64,000 bases of DNA from Prorocentrum cordatum (GCA_963575745.1 CAUYUJ010021137.1:326352-390351), one strand, 5' to 3'; shown: positions 12,300 through 25,044, numbered from the stretch's first letter. Notes: generated by a model not told the origin, from the sequence alone. Translations and numbers: made by a program.

Positions 12300-12683
12300 C
12301 TACATCGCTTCCCCTAGCCAGCTGTTCACATCGGCCGCCTGCTGCTTCGCCTCGTTGGCCTGCCCCAGCGCTTCGCCATCCTGCGTGTGCAGCATTCGGG
12401 CTTGCCCGCCCACGAGCCCACTGCTGATGCGCTGCCGGTCCTCGATATTGACCTCGGGGACGTTCTCCTCCGACGCGCGGGCCTTCACCTTGGTGAGGGT
12501 GACGTTGCCTCCCCCCCTCTCCCCTAGCTGTTGAGGTGCGCCCAGGTTCTGATCCACAGCTTTCGATACGAGGGCTCCCGCACTCCTGCTCCTGCTCCTG
12601 CCCCTGCTCCTGCTCCTCCTCTTCATCCTCCTCCTCCCCCCCGCTTCCTGCTTCCTGAAGTACACTGTTTCCTTGTAGACCAA
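12300..12683 (-). CDS. Candidate terminal exon, unknown product
   Basis: A minus-strand frame ends at TAG (12300-12302) and encodes up to 127 residues. The last 60 or so (for example EVNIEDRQRI and EAKQQAADVNSWLGEAM) have a third-position GC pattern and a hydrophilic helical character not seen in neighbouring frames. Upstream is an SRSRGRSRSRS stretch made by a CCTGCT repeat, so the true exon may start inside the frame, for example near 12530. EDRQRI recalls the start of prefoldin subunit 4 (EDQQRIN), but the following residues do not continue that match, so I do not name it. No partner exon was found upstream on the minus strand. Confidence 0.3.
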   Translation of the reverse strand: MVYKETVYFRKQEAGGRRRMKRRSRSRGRSRSRSAGALVSKAVDQNLGAPQQLGERGGGNVTLTKVKARASEENVPEVNIEDRQRISSGLVGGQARMLHTQDGEALGQANEAKQQAADVNSWLGEAM

Positions 12684-12924
12684 GGTGGTGCAGTAGGCTG
12701 CGACGCACGCACTCTGCAGGCGTCTCTCGGGCCTAAATCCTTACTGTTGGGAGGCACGCGTGCTTTGATGCTCTCTACCACCATGCAGTAGCTATTTTTT
12801 TGCGAAGGGCCGCTGTGCGCGGCCCACCCGCCCGCGCCAGCTGGTACCCTCGGCCAGCCACGGGTGCGAGGGAGTACCGCGATCGTTCGGCCCACACCAG
12901 TTGGTACACTTGGCCATCCACTGG

Positions 12925-12984
12925 TGAATTGAGAGCCTAGTATCTACTGCCCTGTGAATTGAGAGCCTCGTATCTACTGCCCTG
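12925..12984. repeat. 30-base tandem duplication
   Basis: TGAATTGAGAGCCT(A/C)G followed by TATCTACTGCCCTG occurs twice back to back with one difference, so it is recent. Just upstream, CAG(C/T)TGGTAC and GGCCA.CCA are also duplicated at about 12838 and 12897. Confidence 0.9.
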
Positions 12985-13429
12985 CCCTGGCTCCCAGGCG
13001 GCAGCACACGGCCACGCACGGCACCCTGCGCACCGCGCGCCACACCCTGCACGGAGACGCACGGCACACCCGCACGGCACCCCACAAGGCCCAGGGACGG
13101 CCAGGAAGAGCAGCCGCGAAGCCTCGCCACCGCCCCAGCGGGTAAGGAGGGCGTGCCAGGCGAAACGTTCCGCTTCCCGGGCAGGCCACATGCGTGAAGC
13201 CACCGATCGCCATGCGGCTACGAAGCCACCGAGGGGGGCAACCGAGAGCCAGCGGAATCCTCCTGCCCCGAAGCCCCACGGGTTTCGGGGTCACTCGTCA
13301 CCGCCGCCGCCTGGCCGCCGCGGAGGCTGCCCGGCGGGAAGCAGCCCGAGCGGGACTACAAGATGGGGCCGTACGCCCACAAAATGCAGGCCTGCCGCCG
13401 CGGCCTCCGCGGCCTCCGCCGCGGCCGCC

Positions 13430-13635
13430 GCGGCCGCCTTTGTCGTCGCAGCCACCGCCGCCGTCGCCGTTGCTGTCGCCGTCGCTATCGCTGCCGCCGC
13501 CGCCGTTGCCGTTTCCGTCGCCGCGGCTGTCGCCGTCGCCGCCGCCGTCGCCGTTGCCGCTGCTATCGCCGCCGCCGCCCCCGTCGTCGCCGACATGCTT
13601 GCCGCCGTTGCTGCAGCCGCCGCCGCCGTTGCGGA
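13430..13635. repeat. GCC/GTC mixed triplet array
   Basis: GCCGTCGCCGTTGCT-type repeats; open on both strands as poly-A/V or poly-R. Not coding. Confidence 0.88.
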
Positions 13636-14029
13636 GACGGCGACAGCGACGGCGCGGGGGACGGGGAGAAAAAGGGGGAGGAGGAGGAGGAGGAGGATGA
13701 TGATGATGAGGAGGAGATTCCTTAAGGAGGAAGACGGGGTTCTCCCATCTGCCCTAGCCCTCCCAGATCATCCTTCTCCTCCTTGATTCTCCTCTGCTCT
13801 TCCGCCTCCCCCACGCCTGGACGACGACGGCTCCAGTCCCCTTTTGCATTTCCCCGCCCGATCCTCCTTCTCCACCAGCCCAGCCGCGCTGGCACCGCGC
13901 GCGCAGAAAGACCCCGCCACCGGGAAGCTGACGCCCGTGGGCGTATTTTTCGTGTCCCCCCGCAAGGATCCGCGAGCGACCGCCCGGCGCTCTCCAGCCT
14001 GGGCGTCGCCGTCGCCGTCACCGCGTCTT

Positions 14030-14128
14030 CACCGCCTTCGCTTTCTTCGCCACTTTCGCCTTCGCCGCCTTCGCCTTCGCCTTCGCCGTCGCTTCCGCCT
14101 TCGCCTTCGCATCCGCTGCCGCCGCCGC

Positions 14129-14203
<75 letters not shown>

Positions 14204-14210
14204 GGTCGCC

Positions 14211-14242
<32 letters not shown>

Positions 14243-14425
14243 TTGTGCCTCCTCCCTCGTCTCCCTCCTCTCTCGCCTCCTTTTTCCTTCTCCTTCCTCC
14301 CTCTTTTCCTTCCTCCCGCTTGCCTCCTTGTTCCTCCTCCCTCCTTTCTTTTCTTTTTCCTCACTCCTCCATTTTTCCCCCTGCTCTTCCATGATGATCC
14401 TCCCGCCTCCTCTGCCTTCCTCCTC
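14030..14425. repeat. TCGCCT hexamer array, GTC array and CTC-rich tract
   Basis: Three adjacent simple sequences: TCGCCT to about 14110, GTC to about 14242, then T/C-rich sequence to about 14425. Confidence 0.88.
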
Positions 14426-14429
14426 CCCG

Positions 14430-14660
14430 CTTCAAGACGGCCTACGAGAGCCTCAAGAAGGCAGAACAGGGCCCCACGACGGTCCCAAGAACCCTCCAAC
14501 ATCGCCAGCACTCCACGTCGGGACCCAGTTGTTGAGGGAAACCGCGGTTGGGAGCAATATGGCCCCAAGACGCCCCAGGGGCTCCCGAAAGGCTCCCAGG
14601 AGACCTCAAAAGGCCCCAAGGAAGCCTTCGAGAGGTCTCCCAGAGACATCCCAAGGAGGA
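14430..14660 (+). repeat. CCCAAGA/GGCTCCC degenerate short-period repeat
   Basis: Words such as GGCCCCAAG, GGCTCCCAGGAG and GGTCTCCCAGAG recur every 12-18 bases. Same family and orientation as 16590-16965; reverse complement at 19640-20232. Confidence 0.65.
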
Positions 14661-14809
14661 ACCTCCACCAGCCAACTGCGAAGGGGGACGGGGAATGGTT
14701 GACAGAGAAGGGCAAGGACGAGAAAGAGGAAGAAGGAAGATGAGGAACAGGGATAATATGGGAAATGAAGATAACGACGATAACAACAATGAATACAGTG
14801 ATCTACTCT

Positions 14810-15025
14810 TCCTCTTCTTCTTCTCTCTCTCTCTCATTCTTTCTCTCTCTCTCTCTCCCTCTATCTTCCTCTATAGTTCTCTATATTTCTCTCCCTCTCT
14901 CTCTGTCTCTTTCATGCTCCCATTCTCTCATCTCTCCTTCTCTCATGTGTATTGCTCGTCTCTCTCTCTCTCTCTTTTTCTCGCTCCCCCATTTCTCTCT
15001 TTGTCTTCCTCTCTCATTCCGCCTG
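14810..15025. repeat. CT dinucleotide-rich tract
   Basis: CTCTCT runs interrupted by TTC and CCT. Pyrimidine-only plus strand for much of its length. Confidence 0.9.
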
Positions 15026-15084
15026 TGTGCGAATCTTGAAGGACCAAGTTGCATGTCGCGAAGCGCTAACGCAGACATGCACAC

Positions 15085-16230
15085 CTACCCACCTACCTAA
15101 TTGCCTACCTACCTGCATACGTACGTGCATGTATGCAGACATACAGCCACACATATCCATACATACCATACGTGCATGCGTATAAACATACATATATGCA
15201 CACACACGTACATACCTACATACCTGCCTACCTGCCTACCTACCTACCTACCTACACACATACATACACATGCATACATACACACATGCATACAAACGTA
15301 CTTACACACATACATACATACACACACACACTTACATACACATGCATACACACATCCATCCATGCATCCATACATCCATATATACACAACCATACACACA
15401 TGCATACACAAACATACATACATACATACATATGCACACAGAACACACATCCATCCATCCATCTATCCATCCATCCATCCATCCATCCATTATACATACA
15501 TACTTACATACATACATACATATATACGTACAAACATACATACATATATACATTCACACATACATACACACATACACACATACATACATACATACAGACA
15601 CACATGCATGCGCACATGCATACATGCATACCTACATTTACACATAAGTACATCGTTCAGACAGACATACATACACACATACATCCATGCATGCATGCCT
15701 GCATCCATACATACATACGTATGTACATACATGCATGCATGCATGCATACATACATACATACATACACACATGCATTCATGCATGCATGCATACATACAT
15801 ACACACATACACACATGCATCCAAACATACATACCTGCGGACATACACACATACATACGTATTTACATACATGCATACATACCTACACACATACATACAT
15901 ACATACATGCATACATACATACATACATACACACATACATACATACATACATGCACACGCACATACACGCATCCATATATACACCCACACATGCATATAT
16001 ACACATACATACATACATGCATACACACACATACATGCATACATACACACACACGCATGCATGCATGCATACATACATGCATACACGAATGCATCCATAC
16101 GTCCATACACACATGCACACATACGCACACACGAACATACACGCGTGCACACATACATACATACATTCACGTGTACACGCATCCAGTCATACATACAGTT
16201 TACCCGCACAGACATACACACACGCGCGCG
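15085..16230. repeat. CATA tetranucleotide array, about 1.15 kb
   Basis: ACATACAT repeats with TGCA, CACA and CCAT variants. Frames of 380-455 codons are open here on the plus strand (Y/H/T/I/C repeats), but they follow purely from the tetramer and are not genes. Confidence 0.95.
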
Positions 16231-16542
16231 TGTGATATACTGGGGTTCCTGGTTCCCCAGCCAGGCACCAGGCACACAGGCAAAACATCCGGCTACGGTT
16301 TCATTGCCGCCCCTCGGGGCGTCCACGACGGCCCGAGACGGCCTTAGAAGGCGACAAATGGCGGAAGCGCTCCCGAAGATCTCCCCAGGACAGACCAAGA
16401 ACGCCCACGATAGCCGCAAGGGGACAGCCCAAGGGTGCTCACAGGAGGTCAGAATCCTTTTCAAATGAAGGGTCCAATGCGGATTTCAAGTCGCCCCGGG
16501 CCTTCCCAAGGACGCCACCGAGCCTTAACATTGTAATAGAAC

Positions 16543-16568
16543 GTTGTGTGTGTGTGTGTGTGTGTGTT
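16543..16568. repeat. TG dinucleotide microsatellite
   Basis: Thirteen or so perfect TG units. Confidence 0.95.
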
Positions 16569-16589
16569 TCAATGTTTGTATCACTCTCG

Positions 16590-16965
16590 CCTTTTCGGTT
16601 CCGATGGGGTCTTGGGGGCCTCCAGCTGTCTCCAAGATTGCCCAGTAAAGGCGAGGCCCAACACAGGCCCAAGGCGCTCCAAGAGGACTCCAAGATGGCC
16701 CCAGGACGGCCCGATTGGGGCGCCCACGACGCCTCCAGAGAGCCCCAGGAGGCTCCCAAGATGCTCCCAAGATGCCCCCCCAAACGCTTCCCGAGCGGCA
16801 CTCCGATCGCTCTCGGCGCCAGTGTGGCCCGTGGAGCACCCTTGAGGCCCCCAAGAGGCTCCCACGAGCCCCCCAAGAGGCTTCCAAGGGCCCCTCAAGA
16901 GGCTCCCAAGAGGCATCCCAATATATTCCCAAGTGGCCCCCAAGAGTCCCCCTAACGGCCCCCGA
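16590..16965 (+). repeat. CCCAAGAGGC degenerate short-period repeat
   Basis: CCCAAGAGGCT, CCAAGATG and related words recur every 12-18 bases over about 375 bases. Same family as 14430-14660. Confidence 0.75.
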
Positions 16966-17639
16966 GAGACTACGATATTCTCCTTGCACGCCTCCACTTG
17001 AAGACACTTTCATCCTTGAAGGCATGCAAACACCTTCATCCTCACTCCTGATCATCCTCCTCCTCCTCCTCCTCCTCCTCCTCCGTGCTTCGTGCTTGCA
17101 AAGGTCTAGAGTCTAGATGCGCAACGAAGCTGCCTTTTGGAAGGCAAATCATGCTCAGGGGGCAACTTTGTTGAGCGATGCGGTGACCATCGGATTCGTC
17201 CTCTTCCCTCTCCCTGCCACTCTCTTCCGTCATCCTCCTGCCCTCCCCTCTCGATGGTCCTGGAAAGGCCTTGGGGATCATGTGGCGTCGCTTCCCCCAC
17301 CACTCCCTCCTCCTTCTCCTCCTTCTCCGCCTTCACCTCCTTGCCTTGAGCATTCGCCGCCATTCCTGCTCATGCCTACCTCTCAGCGGCCCAGCAGGCA
17401 ATCCCGCGCAGGGCAGCTTCCGCCCCATCGGGGCATCTTCATGTGGTGCCAGCGTGGCTGGCCTTGTCTTTTAATCTTTCCATTTCCTGGGTCTGGATGT
17501 CGTTCCTGCGCTGGGGCTTCTACAACCCGCTTTCCATGCTGGCACCGCAGAGATGCCTGGAAATATCTACAGCCCAGCGCCGTCGACGTGCTCATGATAC
17601 TAGCAACGAGATGGGGGCAGGAAAACATCAACAACGAAG

Positions 17640-19450
17640 TCCGCCAGCTCCAGAACTACAGCCACAGGACCTAAACATGGGGCTGCGGACCCGGGCCTTT
17701 TACTGACAGTCATGCAGGAGTGGCTGTTATGATCAGCAGTTGCTTCCGCCAGCGCAACATAGTTGAGCTCAAGAGCCCCCCGCCGAATATTCAAGGCCGT
17801 GCAGGAGCTCTATGTATCCGCAGAGGCGAACTGGACCTCTCCTTCCTGGTGGCATCGCCCCCTTGGCCCGCAACGGACCACATCCCGTGGGTCAAACTCA
17901 AGTGGGTGAACCTTGCGCTCAGCTTCACGCCCACGCGCGGCACCCCCATCATCGGCCTCGACCTCAACGACAAGTATGGACAGGGCAGTATGTTTGCAGC
18001 GACGGCGGGCGACGCCATCAGACCTACCTCTCCCACGGGCATTTGACCCGAAGCGGCTGCGGCGTTCCACAACATACTGGACGTACGCGGGATGTGCTTC
18101 TTGAACAGGTTCTGGTAGGCAGGGCCCGCCCACCTGCAGTCACGTTCAAGCCAGTCGGCCAGATTATGTAGCAGTGCCTCGAGGTAGCACTGCCGCAATC
18201 ATGTGCAGTATGGTGGAAAGCTTCCAAGGTCGTCCAGCTGATCAGCGACAACGTCCTCCGCGACCACGTGCCACTCATAGCGTCTGCGAAGTTGGTCGCA
18301 CCCAATTTTTTCACGGACATGCAGCGGACCTCCTGGGACGACGTCGAGTTGGCAATCACACTCCTAGACTGGCACCTATCGCAAAGAGTTCATCGAGGCG
18401 CCAGAGACCGCGTACAAGAACAAATTCGAGGCCGAAAACGCGACGAACGGCCACTTGTAGCTATTCATCAGTACGCTGAACCGCCGAGTCGGGCACCTAC
18501 AACCAGCAGGTGCAAGAACGGTTTCTCTGTCGAGCACCAAGGGCGAAACATTGCAACGAATGCATCGGCGGTGACTTCTCTTCCGAGGTAGAAAGCAAGT
18601 TGACCCTCCTCGCTCGCTGTGGAAGAGGCAGAAGCGGATCCACGAGCGCGAGGGCCAGGAAACATTCAAGACTCTCATCTATCAGGCCCGGACAACGAAA
18701 GTGCACGCGGAGGTTCATGAAACACGACCCATTCTTGAAGAACGGGCTACCCGCGTCGCGCTCATCGGTAAGGGCAGAGGCTTCGAGGCGTACCTGGTCG
18801 ACCTGAATGACGAGAAGGGGATCCGGAAATCCAGCTCCTGCTCCTCCTCGACCGATCTCAAGCAGCAGATGCGACAAGGAATTGGAGATGCGAGAGACTA
18901 CATCGGCAAAGTCTACTTCGGCGTTGAGAAGCGGGTCGAGTACTTCAAGAAGCGCGCCTCCGTGCCTGAATGGTCGCTACACGTGTTCCAGGTCATCGCG
19001 CAGGCGACTCGGATCGCCGAGGGGCAGCCGCAAACCACAGAGTTACAGCGGCGACCTCATCGAAGCTCTTATCGCGGACGAGTGCTTCAGATGTATCATC
19101 GACGGCGCCTGCGAGGGTCGGCTTCGCTCCGCCCGGCGCCCATCGCATCTGGGGCTTCGTGCTGGACAAACATCATTACGAGCCACAGGTTCAGGGCTCC
19201 GCATTTAGCACATGCTATGCTCCGTCTGGCGCTACTCTCCCGGCAGCTGCAGTGTCGCTCCAAGCCATGGGTGCCTCCTCCGCGCGCTCGCGGATGCTGG
19301 CCGCTTCGAGGGCGAAATGTTCCAATGGCGGCATTGTGTATCGCGGCGTGCGGACAGCAGGGGGCCAATTTCGATTTCGCCGTGGGCAGCAAGGGCGCGG
19401 CCGTCGCGTTCCCCGGCACTCAGACCGACAAAGCGGCAGATGTAGTCCTC
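17640..19450 (+). mobile_element. Decayed LINE with endonuclease-domain remnants
   Basis: An apurinic-type endonuclease (EEP) domain, as carried by LINE ORF2 proteins, can be followed across at least two frames. From about 17695 one frame reads TDSHAGVAVMIS, then ELDLSFLVASPPWP and TPIIGLDLNDKYG, the last matching the family's D-x-N motif; it stops at 18046. In another frame near 18245-18280 the text SDNVLRDHVPLIA carries the DHxPL end motif that supplies the catalytic histidine. Further protein-like text (IHEREGQETFKTL, GRGFEAYLVDLNDEKG, VEKRVEYFKKRASVPEW) continues to about 19000 in a third frame. Stops and frameshifts break it throughout, and I see no YxDD reverse transcriptase block. It is an old, truncated copy. 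Its ends are unclear; short-period repeats lie on both sides. Confidence 0.65.
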
Positions 19451-19639
19451 CCCCCATTCCCGGGCAGAGCCACCCTGGCGACCCTCCCTAAGCAGAGCTG
19501 AAGCCTTTGCTTAATCAGGCTCAGAGCTGAAGCTCTTGTTGAGGCCCCTTGCAGCTCACACGCCGGATCGGCGGATTTAATCGCTTCGCTCGTGCCGCCA
19601 GCCCGTATCGTGCCATCGCAGGCGTTTGCCTGCGCATCC

Positions 19640-20232
19640 GTGGTCTCTTGGAGCCTCGTGGGGGCCGTTTGGAGGCCTCTTGGTGCCTCTTTCTGAGCCT
19701 CTTGGGAACTTCGTGGGGCCTCCATGGGGGCCTCTTGAGCTCTCTTGGGGGCCTCCTGAGGGCCTCTTGGGGCGGAGGGTTCGACTTGGTGGTTCGTGTT
19801 CCCCCTCTTGGGCCCCTCTTGGGGCCGTCTTGGGGCTCTCTTGGGCGCCTCTGGGGCCGTTTTTGGGCCCTCCTGGACCGTCTTGGGGCCCTCTTGGGCC
19901 GTCTTGGGGTCCTCTTGGGCCCTCTTTGGGCTCTCTTGGAGGCCTCTTGGGCTGTCTTGGGGCGATATTTGGGGCGTCATGGGGCCGTTTTTGAGCGTCG
20001 TGAAGCCGAACAGATGAGAACGCCCAAATCCTTCAAAAACCTTTTTGGGAGATCTATAGTTTTGCCTCTTCGGGCCCTCTTGAGACGCTTTGGGCGTCTT
20101 GGGGGCGTCTGCGGCCGTCTGGAGACTGTCTTGGGCATCTTGGGCCGATCGGTCGGCGACTCGGAGCCCTCTTGGACCGTCTTGGGGACTCTTGGGGCCC
20201 TCTAGGAGCGCTCTGGGGCGCCTGGAAGCCGC
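19640..20232 (-). repeat. CCTCTTGGGGCC degenerate short-period repeat
   Basis: GGCCCTCTTGGGCCGTCTTGGGG-type words over about 590 bases. This is the reverse complement of the family at 14430-14660 and 16590-16965, so the LINE remnant lies between oppositely oriented arrays. Confidence 0.8.
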
Positions 20233-20314
20233 GCCCAGAAGAAAAACAACATTTCTACACTAGAAATTTTGTTTACCAGTAGCCGGAGATCTTAGCGCGC
20301 CTCTGGCTTGTTGG

Positions 20315-20600
20315 GTCGGCGAAGTCATGATGATGACGATGATGGTGCTGCTGCTGATGATGATGATGATGCTGATGCTGATGCGGGCTAGTATTATTAT
20401 TGATATTGTTGTTGCAGTTGTTGTTGCTATTGTTGTTGCTGTTGTTGTTCTATTCTCATTATCAGTACTATTTGCACCATTTTAATTATACTTCGTCTTC
20501 TTCTTCCTTCTCATCCTTGTCATCTTCTTCCTCCTCCTCTTCCTCCTCCTCCCTCCTCCTCCTCGTTCTCCTCCTCCTCCTCCTCCTCCCTCTTCTTTCC
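20315..20600. repeat. GAT, TTG and CTC microsatellite cluster
   Basis: GATGAT and GCTGAT to about 20390, TTGTTG to about 20445, then T/C-rich CTCCTC at 20490-20600. Confidence 0.9.
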
Positions 20601-20989
20601 TCCCCCCTAACCGCGGCTCCGTTGCCGGGCGCTTTTCTCGATGCGTGGCCGGCATTGGCGCCAGGAGGCACCGGGAGGCGCTGGGAAAACCAACTATATC
20701 AGCTGATTTGCTACCCCGCCATTTGTCCCCCTCTCCGTTTGGCCGGTCCGATCCTCGGATTCGGCCCCATGGATCTTGGGCGGCTTCTCGCAGATGCCCC
20801 GCGCGAGACGTATCCATGGGGTCGCGTATCCATGAGGTCGCGCCTCGGTAACTGGACCGCGTGGGCAAGGATATGGACCAGGACGCCCCCCAACGGCCCC
20901 AGAACCGTCCCAGATTGCCCTCGGCGTCCAAAGCGGTCTAGTATGCCTCCGAGAGCACTTCCTCGATAGCCCCAGGAACCAACAATCCG
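20601..20989. other. Unique sequence without supported gene
   Basis: Frames are open on both strands, but no domains or splice-bounded exon are convincing. GGTCGCG..TCCATG is duplicated near 20805-20840. Confidence 0.35.
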
Positions 20990-21400
20990 TGATTTTCTGG
21001 CTACCCCGTGGTGTTGGGTCCTAGTTTCGCAGAGACAGCGCCCCACGTTTCTCACTTTTTCCTTCCTCCCTGTCCCACTCTCTTTCCTCCGCATGTCAGC
21101 CTTTGTTAATAGTTTGTATATTCTGACACATTCACGAAGGCGGTCGAACCTTACAGCCAGGCAGTTGGAGCATTGGGCGTCGAGGGGAACTCCCCACATG
21201 TGACGGTACCAACACCACTGCCACGCCCCTCGCACGTTTCGTGTCTACATAGTGAGCTCCACCGAAGGTCACAGTGGCAAAGCCCACATGTGGTTCCCCG
21301 CCCATTTCGGCACACCCTTCACACGTTTCGCGGCCCCATGGGGAATTCTACCGAAGGCCCATGCTGGTCTTTGGATGTGGTGCTTCTTGTAGTGAAAAGG
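20990..21400 (-). repeat. Inverted copy of the 25.6-26.2 kb composite repeat
   Basis: Read on the minus strand, this has two diverged units of the 77-base repeat seen at 25595-26045 (landmarks ACCGAAGG and CCATGGGG here on the plus strand), followed by AGGACCCAACACCAC and GGTAGCCAG, the same order as on the plus strand at 25.6-26.24 kb. It is therefore an inverted duplication of the pair. Confidence 0.6.
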
Positions 21401-21499
21401 AAGGCTTGAAGTGACCTCTCAGGAGGCGGCTTAGAACTGGATGGTGAATTGCAACATCTTGGGTTCACTCTGGCCTTACTCGCCTCCCTCGTCGTCCCT

Positions 21500-21684
21500 C
21501 CCCCTCTTTCTTCTCCCGTTCTTCCTATTCTTCTTCCTTCTCCGCCTCCTCCTCCTTTTCTCCTGTTCCTCCTCCGACCGCTCCCCCTTACTTTACCCTC
21601 TCGTGCCCTTTTCTGGACCTTCCCCCCTCCTTTTGTGGGCCGCCATCCTCTTCTTCCTCCTCCCTTCTCCTCATTTCTCCTCTG

Positions 21685-21718
<34 letters not shown>

Positions 21719-21758
21719 CCCCCTCTCTCTTTCTCGCCGTATCTCTCTCTCTCTTTCT

Positions 21759-21789
<31 letters not shown>

Positions 21790-21895
21790 CCTCCCTCTCC
21801 CTCTCTCTCCCCCTTCCTTTCCGCCCCCTGACTCCTCCATCCCCTCCCCCTCCTCCTCCCCCTCCCCCCTCCCCCCCCCTTGTCCTCCCTTTTCC
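21500..21895. repeat. CT-rich polypyrimidine region with CT microsatellites
   Basis: CTCTCT runs (21685-21790) inside longer C/T-only sequence. Confidence 0.92.
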
Positions 21896-22089
21896 CTGCT
21901 CCTCTTGCGAGGATCCCGTGACCTTCGTGGTGAATTCCATCCTGGCTTTTGTTACGGCCCACGCCCAGCGCGCGCTCGGGAGGGGAGGGGGGAGGCCACC
22001 CATGCTCGTCGTGCTGCTGCTGCTGCTCCAGGGGGAGGAGGGGAAGACTGAGGAGGACGAGGAGGAGGAGCACGAGGAGAAGGAAGAAG

Positions 22090-23251
22090 ATGCTGCTGAT
22101 GCTGATGATGCTGATGATGATGATGATGGTGGTGATGGTGGTGATGTTGATGATGATGCTGCTGCTGATGATGCTGATGATGATGCTGATGATGATGATG
22201 TCGATGACGATGGCGATGCCGATGCTCATGCTGCTGATGCTAATGCTGCTGACGACGATTAGGATGCTGCTGCTGATGATGATGCTGATGATGATGATGG
22301 CGACGATGCTGTTGTTGGTGATGATGATGAAGATGCTGCTGATGATGCTGCTGATGGTGATGATGATGTTGATGATACTGCTGCTGCTGCTGATGATGAT
22401 GATGATGCTGATGATGCTGATCATGATTATGATGATGATGATGCTGATGCTGATGATGATGACGATGTTGATGGTGATGAGATTGATGATGATGATGATG
22501 CTGATGACGATGCTGCTGAGGATGATTATCATGATGATGATGCTGATGATGCTGATGATGATGACGATGATGCTGCTGCGGATGATGATGATGCTGATGA
22601 TGATGATTATGATGATGATGACGATGCTGATGACGATGATGATGCTGATGATGATGATGATGATGATGATCACGATGCTGCTGATGACGATGATGATGAT
22701 GAGGAGGAGTATGATGCTGATGATGCTGATGATGATGATGCTGATGACGATGATGCTGATGATGCTGCTGATGATGATGCTGATGATGATGATGCTGATG
22801 ATGATGATGATGCTGCTGATGATGATGTTGATGCTGATGATGATGATGCTGATGATGTTGTTGATGATGATGACGATGATGATGATGATGAGGATGATGA
22901 TGATGACGATGATGATGCCGATGATGATGTTGATGATACTGCTGCTGCTGCTGATGATGATGATGCTGATGATGATGATGATGCTGCTGATGCTGATGCT
23001 GTGCTTGATGCTGAATGCTGATGCTGATGATGATGATGATGATGATGATGTTGATGATGCTGATGCTGATGGCTGATGCTGATGAGGATGATGATGATGG
23101 GTGGTTGTGTGGGTGGTGATGATGATGATGCGGCTGCTGCTGCTGCTGCTGATGATGATGAATGATGATATGCTGATGATGAATGTATGCAATGATGATG
23201 ATGACGCGATTATGATGTGATGATGATTATGATGATGATGTGAGAGTGATT

Positions 23252-23286
<35 letters not shown>

Positions 23287-23335
23287 TGCGGATTTAGATG
23301 CGATGATGATGATGATGATTATTATGATGATGATA
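22090..23335. repeat. GAT/GCT trinucleotide array, about 1.25 kb
   Basis: GATGATGCTGATGACGATG-type repeats. Frames up to hundreds of codons are open on both strands and have no coding meaning. Confidence 0.96.
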
Positions 23336-23339
23336 GGAT

Positions 23340-24365
23340 TATGAGGAGGAGGGCGAGGAGGAGGAGGAGGAGGATGAGGAGGGTGAGGAGGATGAGGAGG
23401 TGAGGAGCGGAGTATGGTGAGGAGGATGATGAGGCTGAGGAGGAGGAGGTAGATGAGTGAGGAGGAGGACGAAGACGAATAGGATGAGTGCTGGAGGAGG
23501 CGGAGGAGGAGGAGGAGGAGGAGGAGGAGGAGGAGGAAGGAGTAGGAGGAGGAGGAGGAGGTTGAGGAGGAGGGGAGGAGAGGAGGGAGGAGGAGGAGGA
23601 GAGGAGGAGGGGAGGAGGAGGAGGAGAGGAGGATGAGGTGAGGATGAGATGAGGAGGGGGAGGAGGAGGAGCGAGGAGGAGAGAGAAGGAGGAGGAGAGG
23701 AGGAGGAGGGGAGGAGGAGGGAGAGAGGAGGGAGGGGAGGAGGCGGAGGAGGAGGGGGGGGGAGAGGGAGGGGAGGGGAGGGGAGAGGAGGAGGGAGGGG
23801 AAGGAGGAAGAGGGAGAGGAAGGAGAGAGAGGAGGCGAGGAGGAGGAGGAGGGGGAGGAGAGTGAGGAGAGGAGAGGAGGAGATGAGGAAGAGGGGAGAG
23901 GAGGAGGAGGAAAGGAGGGGAGAGACGCGGAGAGGGACAGAAGAGAGGAGAGGAGAGGAGAAGCGAGGCGGAGGCGGGAGGCGGAGGAGGGGGAGGAGGA
24001 GGAGGAGGAGGAGGAGCAGCAGGAGCAGGAGGAGGAGGATGAGGAGGCGGAGAAGGAGGAACAGGATGAAGAGGAGAAGGAGGCAGAAGAGGAGGGGGAA
24101 GAGGAGGCGGATGCTTTTTAATGGGGGAGGAGGACAGGAGGAGGAGGTGGTGGAGAACGAGGAGGATGAGGATAGCGAGCACGAGGAAGAGGAGGAGGAT
24201 GCCGAGGAGTGAGGAGGAGGAGTAGGAGCAGGAGGAGGACGAGCAGGAGGAGGAGGAGGAGCAGGAGGAGGAGGAGGAGGAGACGGCGAAGAAGAAGAAG
24301 GATGACGAGCGAGGATGAGGAGGAGGAGAAGGAGGAGGAGGAGAAGGATGACAAGGACGAGGATG
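23340..24365. repeat. GAG/GGA purine array, about 1 kb
   Basis: Near-pure plus-strand purine. A minus-strand frame of more than 700 codons runs through this and the adjoining GAT array as serine, proline, leucine and isoleucine runs; it is an artefact of the repeats. Confidence 0.96.
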
Positions 24366-25044
24366 ATGATGATGATGATGAGCAGGAGGACAATGATGCC
24401 GCTGCTGGTGATGCTGATGATGATGATGCTGATGCTGCTGCTGATGATGATGCTGTTGTTGACGATGATGATGCTGATGATGATGATGCTGATGCGGATG
24501 CTGCTGCTGATGATGTCGATGACGAAGACGATGGCGATGCCGATGGACATGCTGATGATGCTGATGCTAATGACGACGATTATGATGCTGCTGCTGAGGA
24601 TGATGCTGACGATGAAGATGGTGATGATGCTGCGGTTGGTGATGATGATGATGATGTTGATGCTGATGATGTTGATGCTGATGCTCATGATGCTTATGAT
24701 GCTGATGATGACGAGGATGGGGAGGAGTAGGATCCATATGAGGAGGGGGAGGATGAGGACGATGAGGATACTGATGATGCTGATGATGATGATGATGCTT
24801 CTACTGCTGCCGCTGCTGATGATGAGACCGATGCCGATGACGACGATGATGCTGGTACTGATGACGATGCTGATGATGCTGCTGCTGCTGATGATGATGA
24901 TGATGAGGATGAGGATGTGGTTCACGATGGGGACGCAGACGATGAGGATTTCGATGATGTTGATGTTAATATTGATGTTGATGTTGATGATGCTGTTGCT
25001 GATATTGATGATTATGAATAAGGTTACGATTCTGATTCTGATTC

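Noticed and set aside
11285-12427. GC-rich open frames up to 380 codons on both strands
   Set aside because: Overlapping frames of equal quality on both strands, A/R/P-rich, no domain; explained by composition.
12420-12520. Prefoldin subunit 4 assignment for the minus-strand exon
   Set aside because: Only about six residues (EDRQRI) recall the family and the following residues do not match its helix pattern.
15085-16230. Plus-strand open frames of 380-455 codons
   Set aside because: They are read-through of a CATA tetranucleotide array; the peptide is a cycle of Y, H, T, I and C and all phases are similar.
17752-17772. GTTGAGCTCAAG resembling a leader end
   Set aside because: Matches only the last bases of a leader and lies in frame inside the endonuclease text of the LINE remnant.
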